A DNA stretch of 64,000 nt, taken from CAWUEX02 sp963921305 (GTDB taxonomy: Bacteria; Pseudomonadota; Alphaproteobacteria; Rhodospirillales; Rhodospirillaceae). The notes beneath the pieces were generated by a model that was not told where the DNA came from, did not search any database, and was given only the letters and a program-made list of their open reading frames with translations. Where the stretch lies: the NCBI GenBank assembly GCA_963921305.4, contig CAWUEX030000002.1:620001-684000 (forward strand), written 5' to 3'. Shown here piece after piece: positions 51,777 through 60,245 of this stretch. Every line of letters begins with the position of its first letter. Position 1 is the stretch's first letter. A program made the position numbers and the translations under genes.

Positions 51777-52598
51777 ATGCATGAGTCCATTCTTGTTTAC
51801 CGCAAACACCGCTATCTCAAGTGGACTTTAGCGCTGATGGGCGTGGCCACCGCGCTCTACATTCTTCACTCTCCGGTCGAGAAACCCAACGGCGGAACCT
51901 GGCTCGGCTACACCCTGGGCGTCATTGCCGCGGGGATTATGGTTTGGCTGACCTGGTTTGGAGTGCGAAAAAGGTCTTACAGCTCGGCGAGTACACGGCT
52001 GGAGGATTGGGCGTCTGCTCACGTCTACCTGGGTCTGTCACTGATCGTTATCGCGACGTTGCACAGTGGCTTCCAATTTGGCTTGAACATCCACACCGTG
52101 CTCTACGTGTTGATGATGATCGTCATCATCAGCGGCATGTTCGGCCTGTACTTCTACCTGCGCTGCCCATATCTGATCGCGCAGAACCGGCGCGGCATGA
52201 CGACCGAAACGATACTGGCGCAGATCGCCGATTTGGACCGGGAGTTGCGCAGCCAGTCCATGGCGCTCGACGATGAGACGGCAGCGGCGATCGCCGATGC
52301 GGTTCACAAAACGCGCATCGGGGGCGGCTTGTGGCGGCAGCTTGCCGGTTCGGACCCCAGCTGCCCGACGACGCGGGCCCGTAAAATGGTGGAACGGGGC
52401 GCAGACGAGGAACTCCAGGACACGCGCCGGCAAATTCTCAGCCGGCTGACAAAAAAAGAAGACCTGTTGGCACGCCTGCGCCGCGACATCCAGCTGCGGT
52501 CCCTCCTGCAAATCTGGCTGTACATCCATGTGCCCTTTACCTTGGGGTCCCTTGCCGCCTTGGTGGCCCATGTCGTGACCGTCTTTTATTACTGGTGA
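51777..52598 (+). CDS. diheme b-type membrane cytochrome-like protein
   Basis: Integral membrane protein of 273 residues with about five helices: 14-31, 42-62, 80-100, 105-128 and 244-271. Two helices each hold a His pair with 13 residues between: His82/His96 (AHVYLGLSLIVIATLHSG) and His251/His265 (IHVPFTLGSLAALVAH). Two HX13H helices are the standard way to ligate two stacked b haems, as in ferric-reductase/NOX-type cytochromes. A long charged, probably coiled cytoplasmic segment (130-243) separates them. It should carry electrons across the inner membrane between the ferredoxin module and the FHA-decahaem protein. I do not recognise a named family. Confidence 0.75.
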   Translation: MHESILVYRKHRYLKWTLALMGVATALYILHSPVEKPNGGTWLGYTLGVIAAGIMVWLTWFGVRKRSYSSASTRLEDWASAHVYLGLSLIVIATLHSGFQFGLNIHTVLYVLMMIVIISGMFGLYFYLRCPYLIAQNRRGMTTETILAQIADLDRELRSQSMALDDETAAAIADAVHKTRIGGGLWRQLAGSDPSCPTTRARKMVERGADEELQDTRRQILSRLTKKEDLLARLRRDIQLRSLLQIWLYIHVPFTLGSLAALVAHVVTVFYYW

Positions 52599-52604
52599 TG
52601 TGCC

Positions 52605-54383
52605 GTGGAAGTTCACGTTAAACACATCACCAGAAAGGCACGCGGCGGAACCGCCGTTAAGGACGAAACGCTCGAGATTGACGTTCTGACCATTGGGCGC
52701 AGTGCGGGCAGCGACATCCGTCTCCCCGATCCACACATTCTCCTCGAACACGCCGAGATCTCGTCGCGGTCGGGCGGCTTCTATGTGACAGCGATGCCGA
52801 ACGCCTCGGTATCGGTTAACGGCGAACTGGTGGCCAGCCGGCAAATAAGTACTGATGACGCGATTTCGATCGGTCCCTATCAGATTACGGTAGAAAATCG
52901 GATGGGCGGTGCTGCCATCACCCTCGCGGTCGAGCACTTGGCGGCAAACGATGACACGCTTGAAAGCCTGATTGCCCGGACAAATCTAGATATCGCCCGC
53001 GTTGGCACCACCAAGCGCACCTGGTCGTGGATTTTGTTCGGTGCGTTCTTGCTGGGCCTCATGGTCTGGCCGATGGCACTGGATCTAATGAGTCCGGTCA
53101 ACAAGTTCGACATCGTCAACGCGGACCGCACCGACATGACGGCCTCTCCGACGACGATCTGGACCAGCGGTGGTATTTCTGCAGCGCATAAATTTTTCGG
53201 TGATAATTGCGCCGCCTGTCATGAACGCCCCTTCGTCCAAGTCCAAGACAGCGCCTGCCTAGCCTGCCACCAAAACATCACCAATCACGCTGACGTGGAT
53301 GTGTTCGCCTCCGCATCGTTTGACGACACGCTGTGCCAGAACTGCCACAAGGAGCATCAGGGTGACGTGATGGTGACCCGCGGCGATCAGGCATTTTGCG
53401 TCGACTGCCATGGCAGCCTCACCGAGGACGAGCCCCGAACGGCGCTGCGCAATGCCTATGACTTTGGTACAGATCATCCGGATTTCCACCCTAGCGTGGT
53501 GATCGACGCATCGCTCCATCTTATTGCCCGAGACGTCTCCATGAGTGACGCCGTGCCACCTATGGAGTCGTCCGGATTGACATTCCCCCATGCGGACCAT
53601 TTACGCCCGACGGGCGTGCGACATCCTGACCAAGGCAACATCGTTTTGGACTGTCAATCCTGTCATATCCCGGATGTGTCGGGCGCCTCATTCCTGCCGA
53701 TGAGTTTCGACAACACCTGCCACGACTGTCATCGGTTGACCTTTGACACTCAGCTTCCAGAGCGTGAATTGGTGCACGGAAAACCAGAGGTTTTGTTCGA
53801 GCAAGTTTCAGACACCTATGAAGCGATCGCAATGCGTGGCGGGTATCAAGAACCTGAAGCACCGGCCCTCATCCGCCGCCGGCCGGGCACCCCGCTAACC
53901 GAGGCCCAGAAGGTGGTTGCCGCAAATTGGGCGGAAGCTAAGTCAGCGGAAGTTTTGAACGGACGGTTTGGCCGGGGGCAATGTGACGAATGTCACCTTG
54001 TCTTCGATCAGTCGAATGGCGGTTGGGTGGTCGAGCCTGTCCATATCAATGGGCAGTGGTTTCCCAAATCAAGGTACGACCATGCGCCGCACAAGGACGT
54101 TGCCTGCGAAACCTGTCATGCCGCGCCCTCATCGGAATTGGCGTCGGATGTTCTGATGCCGTCGGTCACGGTTTGCCAGGCCTGCCATGGCGGCGAACAG
54201 TCCGTAGACCGGGTACCTTCTACTTGCGTGACCTGTCACGGTTTTCACTTCGAGCATCAGACCCCCATGCGCCCGGAGATGGATGCCGGCATCCAGCAAC
54301 ACAGAACGTTTTCGGTGCTGTCGCCGGAGCGCCTGCCGGCGACCGGCACGACAGTCACGATGCGCGGCAGCTCGGAGCGATGA
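52605..54383 (+). CDS. FHA domain-TM-decahaem cytochrome c fusion
   Basis: Protein of 592 residues starting at GTG 52605. Residues 20-100 form an FHA domain: IGRSAGSDIRLPD with the phosphothreonine-binding Gly-Arg-Ser, then 'LLEHAEISSRSGGFYV' and a late VNGE turn. Positive residues (TTKR) precede one TM helix at 139-161, placing FHA in the cytoplasm. The periplasmic part has ten CxxCH haem motifs, at Cys202, 218, 244, 265, 350, 372, 460, 501, 524 and 541. It would receive electrons from the b-type membrane protein. The FHA part suggests gating by Ser/Thr phosphorylation. Ends overlapping the next start by 4 bases. Confidence 0.92.
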   Translation: MEVHVKHITRKARGGTAVKDETLEIDVLTIGRSAGSDIRLPDPHILLEHAEISSRSGGFYVTAMPNASVSVNGELVASRQISTDDAISIGPYQITVENRMGGAAITLAVEHLAANDDTLESLIARTNLDIARVGTTKRTWSWILFGAFLLGLMVWPMALDLMSPVNKFDIVNADRTDMTASPTTIWTSGGISAAHKFFGDNCAACHERPFVQVQDSACLACHQNITNHADVDVFASASFDDTLCQNCHKEHQGDVMVTRGDQAFCVDCHGSLTEDEPRTALRNAYDFGTDHPDFHPSVVIDASLHLIARDVSMSDAVPPMESSGLTFPHADHLRPTGVRHPDQGNIVLDCQSCHIPDVSGASFLPMSFDNTCHDCHRLTFDTQLPERELVHGKPEVLFEQVSDTYEAIAMRGGYQEPEAPALIRRRPGTPLTEAQKVVAANWAEAKSAEVLNGRFGRGQCDECHLVFDQSNGGWVVEPVHINGQWFPKSRYDHAPHKDVACETCHAAPSSELASDVLMPSVTVCQACHGGEQSVDRVPSTCVTCHGFHFEHQTPMRPEMDAGIQQHRTFSVLSPERLPATGTTVTMRGSSER

Positions 54384-54808
54384 CGATGGCCCGCGCATTC
54401 ACTTGTGCTGTCATTATGGCACTGACGCCCCTGACCGCCCTCGCCACCGGCGGGCTGCCGGTTCTTGGACCGGATACGCCTTTGCTCGGCCGTTACTCCG
54501 CAGAGGCGATAGACGAAGCGTTGTCGGTGACGGTTGATCTGGCTGGCGATACACCGTTGGGCACATATGTCACGGCACGTTTTCAAAACAACACGCCCCG
54601 CCAGCGGCTGGCCGACGGCTATTGGGTGCCTTGGGATGAGCAAGCCGACAGCCTCACCGACACCGGGTTCGAAGCCGGACCGGACGGAACACTGACGTTT
54701 CAGATTACCGACGAGAACTTGGCAGGCCGTTTTCTGCCCATCGTCTTTACCGTGAGTTACCAGCATGAAGGCGGCCTCAAGTCGGGGTATATCGTGATCG
54801 ACCGATGA
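54380..54808 (+). CDS. small secreted protein of unknown function in the cytochrome operon
   Basis: Protein of 142 residues from ATG 54380, which overlaps the stop of the FHA-cytochrome gene. A signal peptide (MTMARAFTCAVIMALTPLTALA) is followed by a hydrophilic beta-rich domain with no cysteines and no CxxCH. Segments such as 'DGYWVPWDEQADSLTDTGF' and 'RFLPIVFTVSYQHEGGLKSGYIVIDR' look like an immunoglobulin-type beta-sandwich, but I recognise no family. Overlaps the next gene by 4 bases. A structural or assembly role in the conduit is a guess from position. Confidence 0.75.
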   Translation: MTMARAFTCAVIMALTPLTALATGGLPVLGPDTPLLGRYSAEAIDEALSVTVDLAGDTPLGTYVTARFQNNTPRQRLADGYWVPWDEQADSLTDTGFEAGPDGTLTFQITDENLAGRFLPIVFTVSYQHEGGLKSGYIVIDR

Positions 54809-56679
54809 GAAAATATCTTTTGAACACTTTGGCTGGCCTGATCGTCCTGGTTTGGGCCGGTTCTGCCGGGACCCAATCTCTCACGGTCGCGGATGTCGAC
54901 CGGATCGTTGGCCAGGCCGTCGCCGAAGCCAATGCGCGTGGCACCAGTAACGCGGTGATCGCGGTGACCGACCGGGTGGGCAACGTACTCGGCGTCTATG
55001 CCATGGATCCGGCCAACCTGCCGGACGTGTTTATCTCGTCAGGCCGAGACATTCCGGCTGGAAACGGCCTCGACGGCCTGACCCTGCCCATCAGCCCGCT
55101 TGCGGCCATCGCCAAAGCCATCACCGGCGGCTACCTTTCGTCGTCCGGCAACGCGTTCTCGACCCGATCGGCCAGCCAGATCGTGCAGGAAAACTTCAAT
55201 CCGGGCGAGGACGGCCAACCCGGCGGGCCTCTGTTCGGTGTGCAGTTCAGCCAACTGCCGTGCTCCGATCTGATGCGCTTCGGTGAAGCCCTGGGCGGCG
55301 GGCCACGGCGCTCCCCCCTCGGGCTGTCCGCCGATCCAGGCGGCATGCCGCTCTATAAAGACGGCGTCGTGGTCGGCGGTCTCGGCGTGTTTGCCGACGG
55401 CGTCTATGGCCTGGACTTATCGGTCGGCGATTTCGACCGCGACCTGGATGAGCTCATCGCGGTTGCTGCCCAGCAAGGGTTCGAGGCACCCTTCGACATC
55501 ATCGGCCACCGCATCACGGTGGAGGGCAAGTTCTTCCGCTACTCCGATGTGGATGCCCGCTTCCTGATGGCCGGCGGACAAGCAGCAGCGGTGAACACGG
55601 ACAACTATGTTGCCGTCGCCGGCTACGTCCCTGCGGGGCGCCGCGCCGGTACAGCCTATGGCACCGAAGCCTCGGGCATCCGCGCCGACGGCGGCAATGC
55701 GGTTCCCGGGATGAACGCGTTCATCCTCAGCGACGGACTGGGCAACAACCGGTACGCCCCGCGCGATGCCCTTGCCCCTGCCGCGGACAACGGCGGCCTG
55801 ACGCAAACCGAAGTGCAAACGCTGCTGGTTGAAGCCCTGAACATCGCCTTCCGGGCCCGGGCGCAAATCCGCCGCCCCCTTGGTAGCCATGCCCAAGTGA
55901 CGGTGTCGATCGTCGATGCAGAAGCTAACATTCTCGCCATCGCCCGCACCCCGGATGCACCGATCTTCGGCACTGACGTCTCGCTGCAGAAGGCCCGCAC
56001 GACCGTGTTCGCCTCCCGTGCAACCACAGCCGAAGAACTGCGGGCCATTCCGGAAGTGGAACTGGTACCGGGCGTACTCACCGTTCCAGCGCTCGGCACC
56101 TATGTCGACAACGTGCAATCCTTCGTCGGTCCGACAGCGTTTGCCGACGGAATCGCCTTTGCCGACCGCTCCGGCGGCAACCTCTCGCGGCCCTTTTATC
56201 CGGACGGCATTAATGGCAACCCGCCAGGACCCCTATCCGTTCCTTTTGATGTGTGGAGTCCTTTTAACACCGGCCTGCAATTGGATTTGGTGATTACCGA
56301 CATCGTCTTGCGCCTGGATGGCAGCGCGCCACCGCCGCAGGGGTGTACCGCCCTGCCGCAATCGGCCGCCGCGCCCGGCCCCATGCCGACGCGCCTGGCC
56401 AATGGGCTGCAAATTTTCCCGGGCAGCGTTCCCATTTACCGGGGCGACCAGTTGATCGGCGGTATCGGCGTCTCCGGCGACGGGATCGATCAGGACGACA
56501 TGATTTCTTTCCTCGGCCTGCACAACGCCAGCGAGATTCTCAACACCGGTGTTGGTAATGCCCCACCGGACACACGGGCCGATACGGTCGAGGCCGGCGG
56601 TGTGAACCTGCGCTTCGTCAACTGCCCGTTCAGCCCATTTCTGGATTCCCGTGAGCAAGGCGTGTGTGGGGGCAAATGA
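54805..56679 (+). CDS. secreted protein with HbpS/GlcG-like (DUF336) repeats
   Basis: Exported protein of 624 residues. After a signal peptide ending near GSAGTQS there are two units resembling the HbpS/GlcG haem-binding fold: one at about 24-235 ('LTVADVDRIVGQAVAEANARG', 'PLYKDGVVVGGLGVFADG') and one at about 335-600 ('LTQTEVQTLLVEALNIAFRAR', 'QVTVSIVDAEANILAIARTPDAP', 'VPIYRGDQLIGGIGVSGDGIDQDD'). Known HbpS proteins bind haem or iron outside the membrane. In this operon it could deliver haem, bind a redox cofactor or contact the substrate; none of these is shown. Double-unit members of this length are unusual. Confidence 0.82.
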   Translation: MRKYLLNTLAGLIVLVWAGSAGTQSLTVADVDRIVGQAVAEANARGTSNAVIAVTDRVGNVLGVYAMDPANLPDVFISSGRDIPAGNGLDGLTLPISPLAAIAKAITGGYLSSSGNAFSTRSASQIVQENFNPGEDGQPGGPLFGVQFSQLPCSDLMRFGEALGGGPRRSPLGLSADPGGMPLYKDGVVVGGLGVFADGVYGLDLSVGDFDRDLDELIAVAAQQGFEAPFDIIGHRITVEGKFFRYSDVDARFLMAGGQAAAVNTDNYVAVAGYVPAGRRAGTAYGTEASGIRADGGNAVPGMNAFILSDGLGNNRYAPRDALAPAADNGGLTQTEVQTLLVEALNIAFRARAQIRRPLGSHAQVTVSIVDAEANILAIARTPDAPIFGTDVSLQKARTTVFASRATTAEELRAIPEVELVPGVLTVPALGTYVDNVQSFVGPTAFADGIAFADRSGGNLSRPFYPDGINGNPPGPLSVPFDVWSPFNTGLQLDLVITDIVLRLDGSAPPPQGCTALPQSAAAPGPMPTRLANGLQIFPGSVPIYRGDQLIGGIGVSGDGIDQDDMISFLGLHNASEILNTGVGNAPPDTRADTVEAGGVNLRFVNCPFSPFLDSREQGVCGGK

Positions 56680-58496
56680 GGTTTCGAGTTCTCCTTCTTG
56701 CGGTCACAGCCCTGTGCAGCACATCCGCCTCCGCGCAGGTGATTGCACCACGCGTATACGAAACAGCGGCGGTTGAAGCCGCGGAACAAATCACCGGGCA
56801 AACCGACGAGCAACTTGCTCAAGATCGGCAACGCCCGGGGCAGGAAGAACGCCGCCCTCTGCCGGAGATCGATCCATCCGCGGTTCCCCCGCCGGTGCAA
56901 AGCCTACCGCGCGAAACACTGCCTGTTCCCGACCGCTGGCGTCTGGTGGAAGCCATCGGCGTCAATGAACGCTGGTGGGACCCGTACAATCAAAATACGC
57001 TGAAAGCAGACCGCCCCCTGTTCGACGACTGGTTCGTCAACCTCAACGTGATCTCCGATACAGTGTTCGAGCCTCGGGGTGTGCCGACACCCGTGGGTCC
57101 GCAAGGCGGTGCGCGTCCTGGATCGATTGACCTCTTTGGTCTTGTCGACCAACGCATCTTCAACCAGAACCTCATTACATCGGTGTCCTTCATCAAAGGC
57201 GACACGGCGTTCAAGCCGCCCGACTGGGAGATCCGCGTCACCCCGGTGTTCAACTACAACTACGTCTGGGCGGATGAAAACCGGGCGTTGCTGATCAACC
57301 CTGCCCAAGGCGATACCCGCGGCGACGGCCACATCGCGCTGCAGGAAGCTTTTGTCGACTATCACATCCGCAACGTCTCGGACCGCTACGACTTTGATTC
57401 CATCCGTGTCGGCATACAGCCGGTGACGCTCGACTTCCGCGGCTTCCTGTTTCAGGACCAGCAACTTGGCATCCGCTTATTCGGCACGCGCGACAACAAC
57501 ATCTGGCAGTACAACGTGGGCTGGTTCAAGCGCATGGAAAAGGACACCAACTCCGGCCTGAACGATGCCGGCAAAAGTCTGCGCGACGACGATGTCTTCT
57601 TCGCCAACGTCTACCGCCAGGACTGGCCGGTCAAAGGTTTCACCGTGCAAGGCATCGTTGCCCACAACCGCAACCGGGAAGGCAACGACCCGCTGTTCTT
57701 TAATAAGAACGGCTTTCTAGAGCGTCCCGCCTCCATCGCCACCGAGCGCGGCTTTGACTATGACGTCACCTACTTCGGCTTCAACGGCGACGGTCACTTT
57801 GGCCGCTTTAACCTGACCCATGCGGCCTACTTGGCCGTCGGCGATGTGTCCGCCAATCCGTTTACCTCGTTCTTCGAGGAGGAAAAGGCGGATGTCGAAG
57901 CCTTCTTCCTGGCGGTCGAACCGTCGATGGACTTCGACTGGATTCGCCTGCGCGGCCAGGCCCTGTATGCCAGCGGCGACAAAGATCCGTTTGACGACAA
58001 GGCCCAGGGATTCGATGCGATTTTCGAGAACCCGCAGTTCGCCGGTGCCGACACCAGTTACTGGATGCGCCAGCCCGTCCCGCTGATCGGCGGCGGCGGC
58101 GTTGTCCTGTCGGGACGGAACGGCATTCTCAATTCCCTGCGCTCGTCCAAGGAGCAAGGGCAGTCGAATTTCTTCAATCCCGGTACCGTGATTTACGGCG
58201 TCGGTGCGGATTTCGACGTGCTGCCCGAGCTGCGCGTGTTCGCCAACATCAACCACATCGGCTTCGCGCGCAAAGACATCGTCGAGGTGCTGCGCAATCA
58301 ACCGTTGGAATCAAAGTCCATTGGCTGGGACACATCGCTGTCGCTGCTTTACCGGCCGACCTTCATTCAGAATGTGGTGCTGCGCGCGTCGGCTGCGCGG
58401 CTCTCAGGCGGTGGCGCCTTTGACGAGCTGTTCGCCACTCAGCGTAAGGGTGACACGTTCTACTCTGTGCTGTTCAATCTCATCTTAACCTATTGA
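56676..58496 (+). CDS. outer-membrane beta-barrel protein of the cytochrome operon
   Basis: Exported protein of 606 residues from ATG 56676, overlapping the previous stop. A signal peptide (to about SASAQ) and a proline-rich periplasmic stretch are followed by many alternating amphipathic strands with aromatic girdles ('VTPVFNYNYVWADENR', 'DSIRVGIQPVTLDFRGFLF', 'FDVLPELRVFANINHIGF'), ending in the barrel signature FNLILTY with a terminal aromatic residue. No CxxC or haem motif is present, so it is not recognisably MtrB. It probably forms the pore that lets the decahaem protein pass electrons across the outer membrane. No specific family recognised. Confidence 0.82.
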   Translation: MRFRVLLLAVTALCSTSASAQVIAPRVYETAAVEAAEQITGQTDEQLAQDRQRPGQEERRPLPEIDPSAVPPPVQSLPRETLPVPDRWRLVEAIGVNERWWDPYNQNTLKADRPLFDDWFVNLNVISDTVFEPRGVPTPVGPQGGARPGSIDLFGLVDQRIFNQNLITSVSFIKGDTAFKPPDWEIRVTPVFNYNYVWADENRALLINPAQGDTRGDGHIALQEAFVDYHIRNVSDRYDFDSIRVGIQPVTLDFRGFLFQDQQLGIRLFGTRDNNIWQYNVGWFKRMEKDTNSGLNDAGKSLRDDDVFFANVYRQDWPVKGFTVQGIVAHNRNREGNDPLFFNKNGFLERPASIATERGFDYDVTYFGFNGDGHFGRFNLTHAAYLAVGDVSANPFTSFFEEEKADVEAFFLAVEPSMDFDWIRLRGQALYASGDKDPFDDKAQGFDAIFENPQFAGADTSYWMRQPVPLIGGGGVVLSGRNGILNSLRSSKEQGQSNFFNPGTVIYGVGADFDVLPELRVFANINHIGFARKDIVEVLRNQPLESKSIGWDTSLSLLYRPTFIQNVVLRASAARLSGGGAFDELFATQRKGDTFYSVLFNLILTY

Positions 58497-58505
58497 GGCT
58501 GTTGC

Positions 58506-60245
58506 ATGCGGGTTTGGGGGATTATCGGGGTACTGATTTGCGCGGCGTTCACACCGCTCGCAGCACACGCCGCGGGTGACGAGGAAATACCGCGCGTCGT
58601 GATCTATCCGGAGTATCCGCCAGCCCCGCAATTCCAGACCTGGGCCCAGGCCGACGCCAAGAGCAGCGGCTGTATCACCTGCCATACGGACTCCGATGAA
58701 AAGACCATGCATGCCAGCGAGGCCGTGATCCTCGGCTGCGTCGATTGTCATGGCGGTGATGCCACCGTGCGCGCGCCGGCGAATGCGATGAAAGGTGTTC
58801 CGGCCTATCGTGCAGCGCAAGACAAGGCTCATGTTCAGCCACTCTATCCCGAGACCTGGCACTATCCGCACAGTTCCAACCCGGAACGCTCGTACACCTT
58901 GTTGAACAAGGAAAGTGCGGAGTACATCCGGTTCGTCAATCCGTCAGACTACCGGGTAGCACGCACCGCCTGCGGCGCCTGTCACTTGCCGATCATTCAA
59001 GCCGCCGAGCGCAGCCTGATGGCCACCGGCGCGATGCTGTGGGGCGGTGCCGCCTACAACAACGGCATCCTGCCTTATAAAAATTACATCCTCGGTGCGG
59101 CCTATACGGAAGATGGCAAGCCGGCGACCATCACCAGCCCCGGTGAGATCGAGCCCTGGATGACGGAAGAGCGCGGCGTGCTGCCACAGCTGTATCCCAT
59201 GCCGGCCTGGGAAGTGATTCCGCCGGGCGACATCTTCCGTGTGTTCGAACGTGGCGGGCGCAACATCCTCAACATCTTCCCAGAGATCGGCCTGCCCAAC
59301 GTCGCCACCCTGATCGGCAGTCTGCAGCGGCTGGAAGAGCCCGGCCGCCCAGATATCAAACAATCCAACCGTGGGCCTGGGACCGGCCTGCGCATTGCCG
59401 TACCGGTGATCAACATTCACAAGACCCGCCTAAACGACCCGTTCACCTGGTTCCTGGGAACCAACGACCAGCCGGGCGATTACCGCTCATCCGGCTGTGC
59501 TGCGTGCCACGTGGTCTATGCCAACGACCGCGAGCCCGATCACTCTGGCCCCTACGCCATGTATGGCCATGACGGCTTTAGCGCCAGCGTCGATCCGACG
59601 ATCCCGAAGAATGAGTCCGGTCATCCAATTCAGCACACGTTTACGCGTGCCATTCCGACCAGCCAGTGCATGGTGTGCCACATGCACCAGCCGAACATCT
59701 TCCTCAACTCCATGCTCGGCTACACCATGTGGGACTACGAGTCCGACGCGCCGGCGATGTGGCCCGAAGAACAGCGCTATCCGACCAGTGCGGAAATGCA
59801 CGAGATTCTGGAACGCAACCCGGAAGAAGCGGCGGTGCGCGGCAAGTGGGGCGATGTCGAATTCCTGAAGACGGTATGGGAGATGAACCCCGAACTGAAC
59901 AACACCCAGTTTGCCGATTACCACGGCCACGGCTGGAACTTCCGGGGCATCTTCAAGAAAGACCGCAAGGGCAACCTTTTGGATGAAGCCGGCAACATCG
60001 TCGAGCCAGACGACCCGGAGAAGTGGGCCAAGGCCGTGCACATGAAATCGATCCACGTGGAACTCGGCATGCACTGCGTCGACTGTCACTTCGCCCAGGA
60101 CAGCCACGGCAACGGCTATATTCACGGCGAAGTCGCCAACGCCATCGAAATCCGCTGCATCGATTGCCATGGCGATGCCGATGGCTATCCGTCCCTGCGC
60201 ACGTCAGGCCCGGCGGCACGGCCCGGCGGTTACGCTTGTCACTGA
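58506..60245 (+). CDS. Multihaem cytochrome c, N-terminal part of an LVIVD-decahaem protein
   Basis: Exported protein of 579 residues with a signal peptide ending near AAHAA. It has seven CxxCH motifs: CITCH (Cys56), CVDCH (78), CGACH (156), then CAACH, CMVCH, CVDCH and CIDCH. The frame ends in GGYACH-stop at 60245. One extra base near 60234 would read GGY-x-LSLMRVTGGQRRFEW and run on into the next entry, giving a single product with ten haem motifs. The large loops between haem sites have few recognisable motifs. It is 9 bases after the beta-barrel gene. Confidence 0.9.
   Translation: MRVWGIIGVLICAAFTPLAAHAAGDEEIPRVVIYPEYPPAPQFQTWAQADAKSSGCITCHTDSDEKTMHASEAVILGCVDCHGGDATVRAPANAMKGVPAYRAAQDKAHVQPLYPETWHYPHSSNPERSYTLLNKESAEYIRFVNPSDYRVARTACGACHLPIIQAAERSLMATGAMLWGGAAYNNGILPYKNYILGAAYTEDGKPATITSPGEIEPWMTEERGVLPQLYPMPAWEVIPPGDIFRVFERGGRNILNIFPEIGLPNVATLIGSLQRLEEPGRPDIKQSNRGPGTGLRIAVPVINIHKTRLNDPFTWFLGTNDQPGDYRSSGCAACHVVYANDREPDHSGPYAMYGHDGFSASVDPTIPKNESGHPIQHTFTRAIPTSQCMVCHMHQPNIFLNSMLGYTMWDYESDAPAMWPEEQRYPTSAEMHEILERNPEEAAVRGKWGDVEFLKTVWEMNPELNNTQFADYHGHGWNFRGIFKKDRKGNLLDEAGNIVEPDDPEKWAKAVHMKSIHVELGMHCVDCHFAQDSHGNGYIHGEVANAIEIRCIDCHGDADGYPSLRTSGPAARPGGYACH

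Noticed and set aside
60231..60245. Haem motif at the end of the 58506-60245 frame (GGYACH)
   Set aside because: There is only one cysteine, and the residues arise after a probable frameshift.
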